64,000 nt of DNA from Cyanophora paradoxa (Eukaryota; Glaucocystophyceae; Cyanophorales; Cyanophoraceae). The notes under the pieces were generated by a model, which did not search any database, had not been told where the DNA came from, and was given only the letters and a program-made list of their open reading frames with translations. The position numbers and the translations under genes are program-made. Shown one piece after another: positions 32,324-44,396 of the stretch (position 1 is its first letter; each line of letters opens with the position of its first letter). The stretch covers positions 1 to 64,000 of the forward strand of contig QPMI01000295.1 of assembly GCA_004431415.1 (NCBI GenBank). The letters run 5' to 3'.

Positions 32324-35291
32324 ATGGGCAGCGCCAGTGCCGGCTCCGGCGCACGCCGGCTGCCGTACGTCGCCGGTCTCGTGGCGGACACGATCAGCGG
32401 CTTCTTCTTCTGGACCTGGCTCAACCGCTGCGGCGACACGATCTTCTTCTTTCCCTTAGTCAAGGTCCGAACGCTCCCTCCCGCCGCCGTAGCCGCCGGC
32501 GGTTAGCCGCAGCGACGCCCGGCGCGCTCGGGCGCGCTCCGACGCGTGGTGCCGCGGCATTGCGAGCGGCGCTGACGCCGGCGGACGCCGGGCGCGGGGT
32601 CGCGCAGCTGGCGGTGTCGGGCTACGAGGTCTTCACGCTCGTCGTGCCGGCGGCGTGCGCGTTCGGCGTCGGCTGGACGCGCCGCGCCGTCTACCGCCGC
32701 TTCGCATTCATCCCCCTCGCCGTGCGCCCCCCCGGGCCCGCCGCCAGCCGCGTCGGCGCCGGCGCCGACGCCGCGGGGGCCGGCAGGACCTGACGGGGCT
32801 GGCGGCCTTCTTCTACCCCCACGAGAACGCGACGTACGCCCAGCTCCTCATCGTCGCTAACATAAACTCCCTCTTCTACCGGTGCCCCCGCGCCCTCTGG
32901 CCCCGGCCGCCCTTCCGCCCGCGCCCGCGCCGGCGCCGGCGCCGAGGCTCGGGGCGGCAGGCTGCTGGGGGTGGCGGCGGCGGTGTGGACGCCGGAGCGG
33001 GGGCGGCGGGAGCGGGCGGTGCTGGGGCTGCTGGCGGGCCTCGCGGCGCACCAGAGCCTCCGCCTCGCCTGGGCCTCGTTCCTCCCCATGTGGGTCCGCC
33101 CGGGGCACAACCTCGCCGCCTGCGGCCTCTCCCTCCTCTGCGCCCTCCTCTACTCCCGCGAGGACCTCGCCCCGCCCGACTTCGCCCCCGAGAAGGAGAA
33201 GGCCGCCTTCCGCGCCCGCCCCTGGCTCGCCACCGCCCTCGGGTTCGGCTCCGCCCAGGCCCTCCTCCTCTGGCTCGTCTCCGAGCGCGGCGTCATCCCC
33301 CGGTGCCGTGCCCTGCACCCCCTCCCCGAGCGCCCTGCTCCCTCTCACCGCCCCCCGCCAGCTACGTGGGGGCCGACCCCCTCTGGGGCGGCCTCGGCGT
33401 CATCGCCGCCTCGGCCCTCGGGGGCGCCTTCGGGCGGCACCCCCTCTCCGCCTCCCGCGCATGGACCTGGGTACCCCCCTCCCTCTCGCGCGTGCACCCG
33501 CCTTCCGACGGGCCCCGGGCTATCAGGCGGGGCTCCTGGGAGCGCTGGCGATGCACTATTTCCGCCCCACGGGCCACCCGGGAGAGGCGTACCCCCTCCC
33601 CGAGCTCAGGCGCGCCCTGTTCTCCCCCACCCATCTCCCCCTCTCGCCCTCGCCCCGAGCGAGGCGGCACGGCCGGCAGCGCGGGCGGGGGCCTGCTGCT
33701 GGCGGCGTGGCTCGCCTCGCTGCTTCCGCGCTACGCCGACGCTCTCGCCGCCACCAACACCCCGGGCCGCGTCCTCGCCGTGCCCCACCCGCCCCCGCGC
33801 CCTCCTCCGCCCGCCCCCCTCACCCCGCCCCGCAGGTCTCCGGCATGCTCTCCACGCTGACGCTCGTGGGGAGCTGCTGGTGCGCGGGGCCGGCGGGGCC
33901 CGCGGGGCCGGGGGGCCTGAGGGCGGGGCCCAGGTGCGTGAACTACAAGTTCGTGCCCGGGGGCGCCTACACGCGGGAGAGGGGCCACTGGCTCATCCTC
34001 GCCATGGCCGCCCTCGCCGCCCTCGGCTACCGCAACTGGGTCCGCCTCCCCTCCTCCCTTCCCCGCCCCCCGAGGGAGCGGCCCCGCAGGTCGGCAAGGC
34101 GGCGCACCGCTCGCAGGGGGCCGGCAGCGCGGGGCGCGCCCTCGCCGTCGCCGCCGCCTCCCTCCTCCTCCTCGCCGCCCCCGCCGCCTACTCCCGCCTC
34201 CAGGCCCGCCCCGCCCCGCCCCGCCCCGCCTTGCCCCTCCGCCCGCCCCCTGGCGCCCAACGGCGCGGGCAGTTCGAGGCGAGCGTAGAGCCGCCCCAGT
34301 TCCGCACGGAGGACTTCGGGAACGCCACAAACGGTGCGGCCGGCGCCCTCTCCGAGCCCCGCCGGCCCCTCCCGCGCTCCAGCCGCCGGCGGCAGAAGTC
34401 GCGACCTTCCTCGTCTGGACGATCCACTTCGGCTACGACAACTTCGGAGGCTTCAACGTGCGCGCCCGCGCCCCCGGCGAGGCGAGGCGAACGCCCCCGC
34501 GCGGACTCGAGCCGGCGGGCGCGCAGCTGGACGAGGTGGCGGCGGCGATCCGGGGCGAGGGGCGCAGGCGCGGGCCCCGCGAGCTGCGCGCCGCATCGGG
34601 CCGGGGCGGCCCCCGACGGGGCGCGGCGGCGCAGGTGGTGGGCATCATCGAGAGCGACGGAATGCGGCCCTACTCGGGCAACCGCGACGTCATCGAGTAC
34701 CTCGCCATGGTCCTCGGTGCGCCCCGGAGCCGCGGGGCGGGGCGGGGCCGGGGGCGTGAGGGCGGGGGCGTGAGGGCGGGGCGCGGGGGGGCAGGGATGA
34801 AGGCGCACTTCGGGCTCTCGTCGGGGGACCACTCCCTCGGCTGCGGCATCATGTCCTCCCTGCCCCTCCTGCGCGCCGCCCCGCACGCCCTCCCCTCCCC
34901 CCAGGGCGAGGTCGTGCGTGCTCCCCCGCCCCCTCCCCCGCCACGCCCCGCGCCGCCGCGCGCCGCCCCAGAGCGCCCGCGCAGGCGCCCCTCGTGCACG
35001 CCACCTTCGCCGTCCGCCCCGCCCCTCGTCGCCCTTGTCGTCGCGTCTCAGGGGCGCCGCAGTTCGCGGGGAGGGAGCTCGACGTCTTCGTCACGCACTT
35101 CGGCAACACCGGTGCGGCGCTCCCGGCCGTGCACCCCCGGCCGCCCCCCCGCCGACGCGAGCGCGCGCCGCGCCTCAGAGGACACGCTCGACCTCAAGCT
35201 CCAGTCCGAGTGGTCCGCCTCGCCCCCCGGCCCTCGTCGGCGCTGCGCCCCTCACCCCCCCCCCCCGCCCCCCCCCCCCCCCACCCACCCC

Positions 35292-35326
<35 letters not shown>

Positions 35327-35811
35327 CCCCAGGTTCGCGGAGCACGCGGCGCCCCTGAAGACCTTCGTGGGCCTGGTGCGGCCCCCGGCCCCCCTGGCGG
35401 GCCCCGCCGGCGAGCGGGGCGCAGGGGTACTTCACGACGTGGCCGTACATGAACCACTACCTGACGCTGCACCGCTCGGGCCTCCACGACGCCCAGCAGG
35501 AGGTCGACTACGACCGGCGCGCCCCCGCCCCGCCCGCCCCGCCCCGCCCCGCCCCGCCCCGCCCCGCCCCGCCCCGCCGCCTCACGCGGCGGCGCGCGTG
35601 CAGGTACTGCCAGTACATCTGGCTGAAGGGGGGCGACCCCCTGGAGTACCGCCGCGTCCCCGCCGGCCGCCTCTCGGACACCGAGTACCAGGCGAGCGGC
35701 CGCACGCGGCGCCGTCGCCCCGCTGACGAGCGGGGGGCGCAGGTGGCGACGGTCGACTTCATGGCGCCCGAGCCCGAGCACGCCCTCGCCGTCGCCCCCC
35801 GCTCCGCCTAG
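32324..35811 (+). CDS. CWH43 / PGAP2-interacting protein homologue (GPI-lipid remodelling)
   Basis: CWH43-type proteins act in the ER/Golgi to exchange lipid on GPI anchors (ceramide remodelling in yeast; PGAP2IP in animals). From ATG 32324 the N-terminal half is multi-pass: GLVADTISGFFFWTWLNR, GYEVFTLVVPAACAFGVGW, LAGLAAHQSLRLAWASFLPM, GLSLLCALLYSRED, GGLGVIAASALGGAFG, LLLAAWLASLLPRYADALA and GRALAVAAASLLLLAAPAAY. The C-terminal half is an endonuclease/exonuclease/phosphatase-like domain: VATFLVWTIHFGYDNFGGFN, VGIIESDGMRPYSGNRDVIEY (catalytic-type Glu), MKAHFGLSSGDHSLGCGIMS, HATFAV, FVTHFGNT, WPYMNHYLTLHRSGLHD and YCQYIWLKGGDPLEYRRV followed by RLSDTEYQ. Stop TAG at 35809-35811. About 12 introns, one with a long C-tract at about 35250-35330. 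The family call is strong. Confidence 0.85.
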
Positions 35812-36444
35812 CCGCCCCGCCCCCGCCCGGGGGGCCCTGCCGCACTGCAATTGAAAGGCCATGGCCAGCGCTCCGAGCGCGCCTCGAGCTCAGCCTCAGT
35901 CAGGGTGAGCGTCGAGAGAGGGCGGAGCGGAAAGGGGCAGAAGACTAGAAGTCACACTGAGTGGCGCCGGCTGCCAAGCGAGGCAGGCTGCGTGCACTGC
36001 CACGTGCACGCGGGCAGCTGCACGCCACGTGAACTCAGTAAGCCAGTAAGCTTAAACTGATCATGAACTGCCAGGCTGGTTGCTATTCAATGATTTCAAG
36101 TTTCGAAATATCTGCCACAGTGCAGCTGCCGTGGCCGTCGGACACTGTCACCGTGACAGTCTGAACCTTAAATCCGAACTCGGAAGTTCGTGATCTAAAC
36201 GTCACTCTCGAGTCCATTAAGCAAGACATCGATGCGGGAAGGTGAGCGCGCAGGCACTTCGGCAGGCAACTTGGAACTGCCGCCGCTGAGCTGCAGGCTG
36301 ATCATGAGAAGCCGGGTGGTTCAGATCACCAGAGCCCAAAAATCGCCGGGCGGTTTGAATGTTTGGGATCTTCATGCACAGTTGCATCGTGGCATTTATG
36401 ATTTATGGACTGCCGGCCCCACATCTGGTCATCTGGCATGGTGC
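35812..36444. other. Convergent intergenic region
   Basis: About 630 bp between the convergent CWH43 and low-complexity membrane protein genes. GC falls after about 36040. No RNA gene or repeat recognised. Confidence 0.45.
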
Positions 36445-39400
36445 TCACAGCGGGCCCCCCTGCAGCCCGCCGGCGCCCGCGATCGGCCGGCCCGTGATCT
36501 GAGCCACTGTGCAGCGCGAGCGGGTCGGCGTCAGCGCCGAAAGGGCCTCCACGGGGCGCGCTGGGGGACGGCAAGCGGGCCGGCGCGCGCACCGCGGCTC
36601 AGAATCCCCTCCACACGCTGCGCGAAGGGCGGGCGGCCCTCTGCTACCGGCCCCGGCGCAGCCCCCGGCGCCGCTCCCGCCGGCGGAGGGGGCGGCAGGC
36701 CGACGACCCAGCGGGCAGCGGGGGCCGGGCCGGGGCCGGGGCCGGGGCCGGAGCGTGCTGGGGCCGCGGGAGCGCTCGGAGAGGACCGCGAGCTCGCTCG
36801 CCTCCGTCGTCTCCTCGTCGTCGTCGCTCGAGGGGTACTCCGCCCGCTCCCGCCCCCGCTCCCGCCCCGCCCCCGGCTCGGGGCCTGCGCGCCCGTCAGG
36901 GAGGCGAGGGGAAGGGAGGGGGGGAGGGGGCGGGCCCTCGAGGGTGCGGGAGGAGTGGGAGGGAGAGGCGCGCGGGGCGGCCCCGCGCCTTCCCCCGGCC
37001 CCTCCCCGGCCACGCTGCTCGCCCCGCTCGGCTGCGCCGCCGTCACGCGCCCCGCCCCGCCCACGAGAAGGGCGAGCGGGGAGCCCCGGCACCGCCTCGC
37101 TGTCGAGGAGCCAGGCCCAGGGTTCGCGCCCCGGCGGGCGCGCGTGGCGATCGGGCACCGCTGCCCCGTGCGCGTGAGAAGGCGCGGCGCGGCGCAGCGC
37201 GGGGCGGTGGGGGCGAACGGGCGCAGAGAAGACGGGACCGGAGGGGAGGGAGTGCGGGGCGGGGCTGACGGGGCCCGAGGAGGAGAAGCTGCGGGAGGCG
37301 GGCGTGAGGGGGTCGGGGCGGAGGAGGGAGGGGGCGGGCCTCGGGGCCGGGGCGGCCCGGGTCGTCGGCGAGGGAGGAGGCGGAGGAGGCGGTGGCGGTG
37401 GGGGAGACCTCCGCCTGCGCGCCCCTCGCTCCGCGAGCGGAGCAAGCTGCCGTCGCGCCAGAGCGGCGCACCCGCGGCGAGGCCGCCCGCACGCGGCTGA
37501 GGGCGTTCTGGAAGGCGCTCGCGAGCCCGTGCCGCACCCCCTGCCGGCCCCGGTCGGGCGGGGCGGGAGGTGAGGGGCGGGGCGCAGGGCTCGGGGCGGG
37601 GGTACCGGGGCGAGGTTGGAGAGGTCGGGACGGCCTCGCGGGGGGTGCGGCGCGCCTCGGAGCTCAGCGAGCGGCGCCCCGGCGGGGGCGACGGCGGCTC
37701 CCGCCCGGGCCCCGGGCGGGGGCCGCGCCGGCCCCTCCGCCTCCTCCTCGTCCCGCCAGGGACCCGAGAGGGCATCGAGGGGCCCGCGCGCCTGCCACGG
37801 GGGCCTCAGCGGGGGCCGAGCGCGGGCGGGCGCCTCCCCTCCGAAGCAGCGCACCGGCTCCTCGCGCCAGGCGGGGCCCTCCACCTCCTCCGCCGGGGCC
37901 CGCCGCCGCCCGAACCCGAAGAAGCGCCGCCGCCGGCCCTGCGCCGCGTCGGACGGCGGGGCGGGCGGGGCGGGGCGGGGCGCGCCTTCTTGCCGGTGGT
38001 GGCGGCCGCCGGGGGCGCGCCGCGGGGAATCGAGGGGGCGGCGAGAGCGAGGAGGTGCCCTGCGCGCGGGGGCCCTCCTGCGGGGCCACCGGCATGCCGG
38101 CCGCCCACGCGAGGGGCCCCGGGGCCGCCGGCAGCGCCCCGCCCCCGGTCCCCGAGCGCCGGGTGAGGAATGCGGCGGGGGCCCCTCCGGCCGGGGCGGC
38201 GCTGCGGCGGGGCGGGGCTCAGGGCGGGGCGCGGGCGCGGGCTCGGGGCGGGGCGGGGCGGGACCTGGCGCGGCTGGCACTGGAGCCGGCGCTGGCGCTC
38301 CGGGCCCCCTCCCCGCCCTCCGCCCCCGGCGAGCCCGAGGCGCCCGCCCCCGGCCCCGGCCCCGCCCCGGGCCCCGGCCCCGCCTCCGCTTCGCCTCCTC
38401 CGCCTGCTTCTCCTGCCGCTGCGTCAGAGGCGGGCGGGGCAAGGTGGCGGGCAGCGTGGGGCGGGCCTGGAGGGCGCGCTGCTGCTTCTGGTGCTCGACG
38501 AGGGCCTGGTACTGCTGCCCGTACGAGACGTGCTGCGCCCCGCGCCGTCAGAGGCCGGCCTGCGGCGCCCGTGGCGCCCGCCCCGGCGACCTTGGCGCCG
38601 AGCTCGGCGTCCTTGCGGCCGCGGAACCTGCGCGGGCGGGGCGGGGCGTGAGGGGCCGGCGTGGGGGCGGGGCGGGGCGGGGCGGGCGCGCTTGAGCCTC
38701 GTGTAGACCTCGTCGAGCGCCGACGCCGACGCCGGCTTCCCGGCGCCCCCGCCCCCCGCCTCGGGCGCCGCCTCCTGGGGAGGGGGCACGGGGCCCGGGG
38801 CCGGCGGGGGCACCGGGGGCGGCACAGGGGCGCGCGCGTGCGCGTGCGCGGCCTCCTCGGGGTGCTCCCAGGGGGCCGCCTCGTCCCCGCTGAAGACGTG
38901 CCCCGCCGCGTGCCCCTCGTGCCCCTCGTAGCCCCCGTCGCCGGGCGGCGGCTTGGGCTCCGACCAGGGCAGCCGCGTGTCGCCGCCCTGCCCCCGCGGC
39001 GGGCTCCCGTACTCCCCGGGCACCAGCTGCCCCTCAGGGGGCACACCCGGGTCTGCCGCCCGGCGAGCCTCAGCGCCGAGGCGCGCGAAAGGAGCAAGGG
39101 GGATCGGGAAAGCGGACTTGGGGCGAAGATGATGTCACGGAGGGCGCTCACGTGAGCGTCCTGCGGCGCGGGCGTCGGGCCCTGGAGCCGCGGCGCCTCC
39201 GTTCCGGGGTACTGCATCGTCGGCGCCGGGTGGGGGTATAGGCCCAGGAGCTCCGCGGCCCGGCGGCGTTCCTCGTCGGCGTCTGGGTAAACGTCGTGAA
39301 CGGGGTACCCCGCCTCGTCCACGGGAGGGTACGGGTCGTAGGGGTAGGTGGGCCACTGGGGTTGGGGGGGCGATGTCTGGTGGGGCTGGCCCCGGGCTGC

Positions 39401-40313
39401 CAGTGGGGCGCGGGAGAGGGCGTGGGGGCCGGGGGCTGGCGGCGGGCGGGGCGCGAGGCCCGAAGAGGGCGGCGGAGGCGCGCGGGCCCTCCCGTCCTCG
39501 CTGCCCGCCCCCGCTCCCGCCTCGCCCTCCGCCCCGCCCCGCCCTCCGCGTCCAGGTCCAGCCTCCGCCGCGCCGTCGGGCGGGCCCCCTCCGCCCCGCC
39601 CCCGCCTCCGCTGCCGCCCCGCCTCCTCGGGGCCACGCCACATGTCCAGCCAGCCGGGCGCGTCGCTCGGGGTCTGCCCCACCGCCTCCCCCGCCCCGCC
39701 CCCGCCCCGCCCCGCCCCCGCCTCCTCCTCGGCCCCGCCGCGTGCGGCACGTGCGCCTCCGCCTCCGCCCCGCCTCCGCCTCCGCCGGGGCCGCCGCTTC
39801 GGCGGGGCGCTCGTGCTCGGGCGAGGCCTCCGGGGCGCGGGGCGGCCCGCGGGGCGCCCTCCGCCTGGACGGGGCGCGCGGGCTGCTGAAGGCCGAGGCG
39901 TGCGGGTGGGCGGCGGCGTGGGGCGCCCCGGCGAGCACCCCGCCGCTCATCGCCTCCAGCCGCTGCACCCGCCCCTTCACCTGCCCGCCCCGCCCCTCAC
40001 CCCGCGCCCTCTCGGCGGAGCGGGGCACCGCACCGTCCCCAGCGGCCGCCCGTCGATTCGCTCCTCGGGCGCAGCCGGCGACGCGCGCGTCGCGGGGGCC
40101 ACCGCCGCCGCCGTGGCCGCCAGCGTCTCCGCAGCGACCGCCTCCGCCCTGAGCGGCCTCAGCGAAGGGCTCCGAGGGCGCGCGAGGGACGCACTGCGGG
40201 GCGGCGAGCTCGGCTGCCGCCGGCGCCGGCCCCTGCGCGGCCGGCGCCAGCGGCGGCGCCGGCGCCGGAGCCGGCGTAGCGATCTGAGACGCGGCTGCAG
40301 TGGAGGCGGCGGA

Positions 40314-40345
<32 letters not shown>

Positions 40346-41380
40346 GCGTCTCGAGGGCGGAGGCGGCGGCGGCGGCGGCGGCGGCTGACGCGGCCTCGCG
40401 CGCCGCCTTGAGCTCGCTCGCGTCCCGCGCGAGCAGCGCCCGGTCGCGCCTGCGGGCGGCGTCAGCGGGGGCGGCGGGGGCTCGCGGGGGCGCCCGCGCG
40501 CACTCTACGCGCTCCCGGAGGGCCGCCAGCGCGCCCCGCTCCGCCTCCACCCCGGCCCCCTCGCCGGCCCCGGCCCCGCCCCCGCCCCGCCCTTCCCCGG
40601 GGGTACAGCCCCGCCAGCACGCCCAGGAGCGCCACCTGAGGGGCGCGGCCGGCCGGCCGGTCGGCGTGCGCAGGGGGCGCGACGGGCGCTGCGGGCGGGC
40701 GGGCGCACGGCGAGACAGCACTGCGTGCAGACGAGGGCAACGAGGACCTGGTAAGACCCGCCCTCCAGCTCCCGCCTCTGCACGCGCCGCCGCCGCCGCC
40801 TCAGCCCCGCCTCAGCGCCCGGGCCCCGGGCGCCGCACCTCGGCCGGCGTGAGCAGCGGGGCGAGGCTGACGTCGGGGGAGGGGCTCCCGCCGGGCTCGC
40901 CGGCGCCGCGCGCGTTCCGGACGCTGGCGAACTGGATGGCCGCGCCCACGTGGCTCACCGCCAGCGCGCAGGCCACCATGCCCAGCGCCAGACTCTGCAC
41001 ACACGCCAGCGCTCAGCGAGCGCCCCTAGGCTGCGGGACCTGGGTAGCCGATCGGACCGTTTCGCGGCGTCGGACATTGTCCTTGAAGAAGGATAACTCG
41101 ACCAGAGCGTGTATCGCTGCGCCTGCAGGTGAGCGACCGGCACAACGCGCGGTTCGGCCCCGGACAAGCCAGGGCAAGGCCAGCCGAAGACAAAGCGGAA
41201 TCGCTAACCAAACACGCCGCAAAGGGGCGCCGAGACGAAAACGAGGCTCAGGCCGGGAAGATGACCGGCGAACGCAACGTAGTCGAACTTGGAGCCGTAC
41301 ACGCCGACGAGCGCTGCCGATATCCCTAACAGAGACAGTGCCAGCAGAAGCTGGCCGATGCGGGCCGCGGTCGCTGGCAT
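36445..41380 (-). CDS. Large multi-pass membrane protein with long low-complexity cytoplasmic tail (unknown)
   Basis: Not recognised. The first exon, from ATG 41380 (or 41482), gives hydrophobic segments IGQLLLALSLLGISAALVGV and LPGLSLVFVSAPLCGVFG. Later short exons give SLALGMVACALAVSHVGAAI, VALVCTQCCLAV and VALLGVLAGLY, so four or five membrane spans, then a charged coiled-coil start (ARDASELKAAREAASA). The rest, over 3 kb, is Ala/Pro/Gly/Arg-rich with a few ordered islands: YPYDPYPPVDEAGYPVHDVY, AAELLGLYPHPAPTMQYPG, EGHEGHAAGHVFSGDEAAPW, KPASASALDEVYTRLKR, YQALVEHQKQQRALQA and LTQRQEKQAEEAKRRRG. Stop at 36445. The bias makes exon calls in the tail uncertain; several frames stay open by composition alone. 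Confidence 0.45.
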
Positions 41381-41538
41381 AGCTACGCGGCCGCCTTCGC
41401 GCTGGCGGTCCCGACGAGCTGGCCTAGCTAGCCACAGAGATTGAAAGCGCTCGAAAGAGCGCTGGACCGAGTTGTGGGCCAACCGTGGTACGGTGGCAGT
41501 TACGAGGGAGTACAGCTGACTTCGTTCGCAACTAAAAA

Positions 41539-41829
41539 ATGATCCGCCGCATCGGCCGCATCGCGCGCGTGGCCGCCAGCTCGGCGATCAGCGCGGCCTC
41601 TGTTCAGAGCCGCCAGCTGATCCGAGCCGCGAGCGCCGCATCCTCCCTGTCGTCACCCTTCGCCCGGCGCAGTGCGTCCGCCGCGATCCCACTCGCCAGC
41701 CCGCCTGACGCCCTCCAGCGTACCGCGCGGGCAGCGAGGGGTCCGCGTCCGGCTCTGCCGGGGCGGCAGCGGGCGCGAGCTCCGAGTGGATTCTCTTCGC
41801 GGTCGCCGGAGCTGGCTTCGTTGCAGTAG
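41539..41829 (+). CDS. Small open frame with mitochondrial-presequence-like start (doubtful)
   Basis: 96 residues starting MIRRIGRIARVAASSAISAA, rich in Arg, Ser and Ala with no acidic residue in the first 60, like a mitochondrial targeting sequence. It lies just upstream of, and on the same strand as, the TTD14-like gene and could be its 5' leader exon. The simplest splice tried (donor GTAGGT near 41828, acceptor before 41923) does not join in frame. It may be chance. Confidence 0.25.
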   Translation: MIRRIGRIARVAASSAISAASVQSRQLIRAASAASSLSSPFARRSASAAIPLASPPDALQRTARAARGPRPALPGRQRARAPSGFSSRSPELASLQ

Positions 41830-41924
41830 GTCCGCCACAAATTCTACTTTCAATGCAATCTCTGCACCCAGCAAAGCCCTGTGAGAGCCAGGCAGGCTGA
41901 ACGCGGATCCCGCCCTTCGCAGTC

Positions 41925-44396
41925 ATGACGGCCGGCGATCCGCACAAGGCCTACGCGGAGAAGCTGGCAGAGAAGCAGGCGGGAGGGAAGGCGGTGCAGG
42001 CGGGCAGCTCGGACGGCTCGCCGGCGCCGATCTACCGCATCGTGCTCACGGGCGGGCCCTGCGCGGGGAAGACCACGGTCCGCAAAGCGCTCGCGAGCCC
42101 GCGCGCCGTGCCCACGGGGCACTGATAGTACGCCTCGTTCCAGGCTCTCGCGATGGTCCACGGTACGCGCCCCGCGGTGCCGGCCTCGTGAGCGGGGCGG
42201 CGGGAGGCGCTGAGGCGGGGTGCGGGGCTGGGGGCGGGGCGGGGCAGACAAGCTGGCGGACGCCGGCTTCAAGGTCTTCATGGTGCCGGAGGCGGCCACG
42301 CTGATGCTCATGGGCGGCGCCCTCGAGAACAGCCACTTCAGCATGGAGCACATCGTCCGCTTCCAGGCGCCCGCGCCCGGCGTCCCGCCCCTCGCGCGCG
42401 CTGACGGCGTCGGGCGGGGGCCGCAGAGCAACATCGTGAAGGTGCAGATGGCGATCGAGGACGCGTTCACGGACCTCGCGCGCGGCTGCGGCGCCCCCGC
42501 CGTCGTCGTCTGCGACCGCGGTGCCCCCGCCCCGCTCCTCTGCGCCCCCGCCCCTCACCGCCCCGCCCCCTCACCCGCCCGCAGGCGTGATGGACGGGGC
42601 AGCATACATGTGAGACGCCCCCTCCTCCGCCCCCTTCCCCTCATCTGTGGGGTGCGCAGGCCGCCGGAGATGTGGGACGCCCTCCTCGACGAGAACGGCT
42701 GGAACGTCGTGCGCTGCACCCCCCCTTCCCCCTTCCCCGCCCCTCTCCGCCTCATCGCGCTCAGGTGAGCCTGCGGGACCGGCGCTACGAGGGGGTCATC
42801 CACATGGTCACGGCCGCCATCGGTGCGCCGTGGGGCCGGCGCGCCGCGGGGGCCCCGCGGGAGGCGGCGGGGCGACGGCGGTGCGCAGGGGCCTCGAATC
42901 ACTACTCCAAGGAGACGAATGCCGCGCGCATGGAGGGCGCCGACGAGGGTCCGCCCCCGCGGCCCGCGCGAGGGGGAAGGGGCGAGCGGGGGCGGGGGGG
43001 CAGCGCGGAAGCTGGACCTGCGGCTGCGGGAGGCGTGGACGGGCCACCCGCGGCTGCGGATCGTGGACAACAGCACCTCCTTCCAGGAGAAGTGCACCCG
43101 CGTGGCGCGCCCCCGCGCCCCGCCCCGCCCGCCCCCCGCCCCCCGCCCCCCTGCTCCCCCCCCGCTGAAGCTGCCTGGCGCAGGTCTCGGCGGTGCTGGC
43201 GATGTGCGGCCTGCCCATGCCCACGGCCCTCACCCGCAAGTTCCTCGTCCTCCCCCTCGACTCCTCCCAGGCCCGCCCCGCCCCCCGCCGGCCCCCGCCC
43301 CGCCTCACCGTCGCGGTAGGTGGCGGCGCTGACGGGGGGCGGGCGGGTGGAGGAGTTCGACATCGAGGACCGCTACCTCAAGACCACCGACGGCTCCGAG
43401 TCCAAGGCCCGCACCCGCCCCCGCCCCCCCGCCCCGCCCCGAGCGAGCCGCGCCCCCCTCTGAAGGCCCCCCAGCTCCGCCGCCGCGGCCAGAGCGGCAG
43501 CTGGGTCTACATGCACACCGTGCGCCCCCGCGCCCCCGCCTCGCCCCTCGCCGCCGGCCGCGGCCGCCTCACGCGCCTCCCCCGCAGGTGCTCACGCGGG
43601 CGCCCGACGGGCAGCTCGTCGAGTCCAAGCGCCAGATCTCGTCCGCCCGCCCCCCGCCCCGCCCCCTCCACCATCGAGAGAACCTGCATAGGACGCCACA
43701 GGCGAATGGGAGGGGGCCCACAGGGGAATCGTTCTCTGAACGCTAGTGCCGGCGCGACGGCTGCGAGGGGGCCAGGCGGGGGCTCTGCTGAGGCGGGCGC
43801 GCAGCGGGCGCGAGTACATGAACCTGCTCTCCATGGCCGACCCCACCCGCCCCGTCGTCAAGCGCCGCCGCGTACCCCGCCCCGCCCCCGGCCCCCGCCC
43901 CCTCCCGCCCCGCCTCACCCACGCGCAGGCGTGCTTCTTGTACCAAGACCACCCGTTCCTCCTCGTGCGTGCTCTTCCCGTGCTAGCGCACCGCGGGGCT
44001 GACTCGAGGGGCAGGACCACTTCGTGGACCCGCCGGCCGGTGCGGGGGCCTCTCGGGGGCAGGGGGGCGGGGGCGGGGCGGGGCGAGCGGGGGCGGGGCG
44101 GGCAGTGCTCGGCGTGCTGCGCGTCGACTGCGAGACGGGGGAGAAGGACGTGAGGATGCCCGCCCGCATCCAGGCACGCGCCCCCCTCCGCCCGCCCCCC
44201 TGCCCGCCCGACCCCCGCGCCCAGGTCGTCAAGGAGGTCACAGGCAAGGACACGTACGCGGCGGAGCAGGTACCCCCCTCGGGCTCCCCCGCTCGGGAGC
44301 CTCGCCGCCCGGGGCTTTAATCTCCCTCCGGTACCCCGCGCGCGCCCCCTGACGTGGAGCCGCTCGCCGCGCTCAGGTCGGCACGCTTCTGAAGTG
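41925..44396 (+). CDS. TTD14-like P-loop ATPase with C-terminal CYTH-like domain
   Basis: Resembles the AAA_28-type family that includes Drosophila translocation-defect protein 14, a GTP- and phosphoinositide-binding trafficking factor. From ATG 41925 the first exon has Walker A YRIVLTGGPCAGKTTVRKAL. Then LADAGFKVFMVPEAATLMLM, NIVKVQMAIEDAFTDLARG, VVCDRG|VMDGAAYM (Walker B-like), PPEMWDALLDENGWN, VSLRDRRYEGVIHMVTAAI, NHYSKETNAARME, LREAWTGHPRLRIVDNSTSF and MCGLPMPTALTRKFLVL. The second half (VEEFDIEDRYLKTTDG, REYMNLLSMADPTRPVVKRR, ACFLYQDHPFLLV, VLGVLRVDCETGEKDVRMP) matches the triphosphate-tunnel-like part of the family. Last residues VGTLLK, stop TGA at 44394-44396. Roughly a dozen short introns. 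Biochemical role here unknown. Confidence 0.78.
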
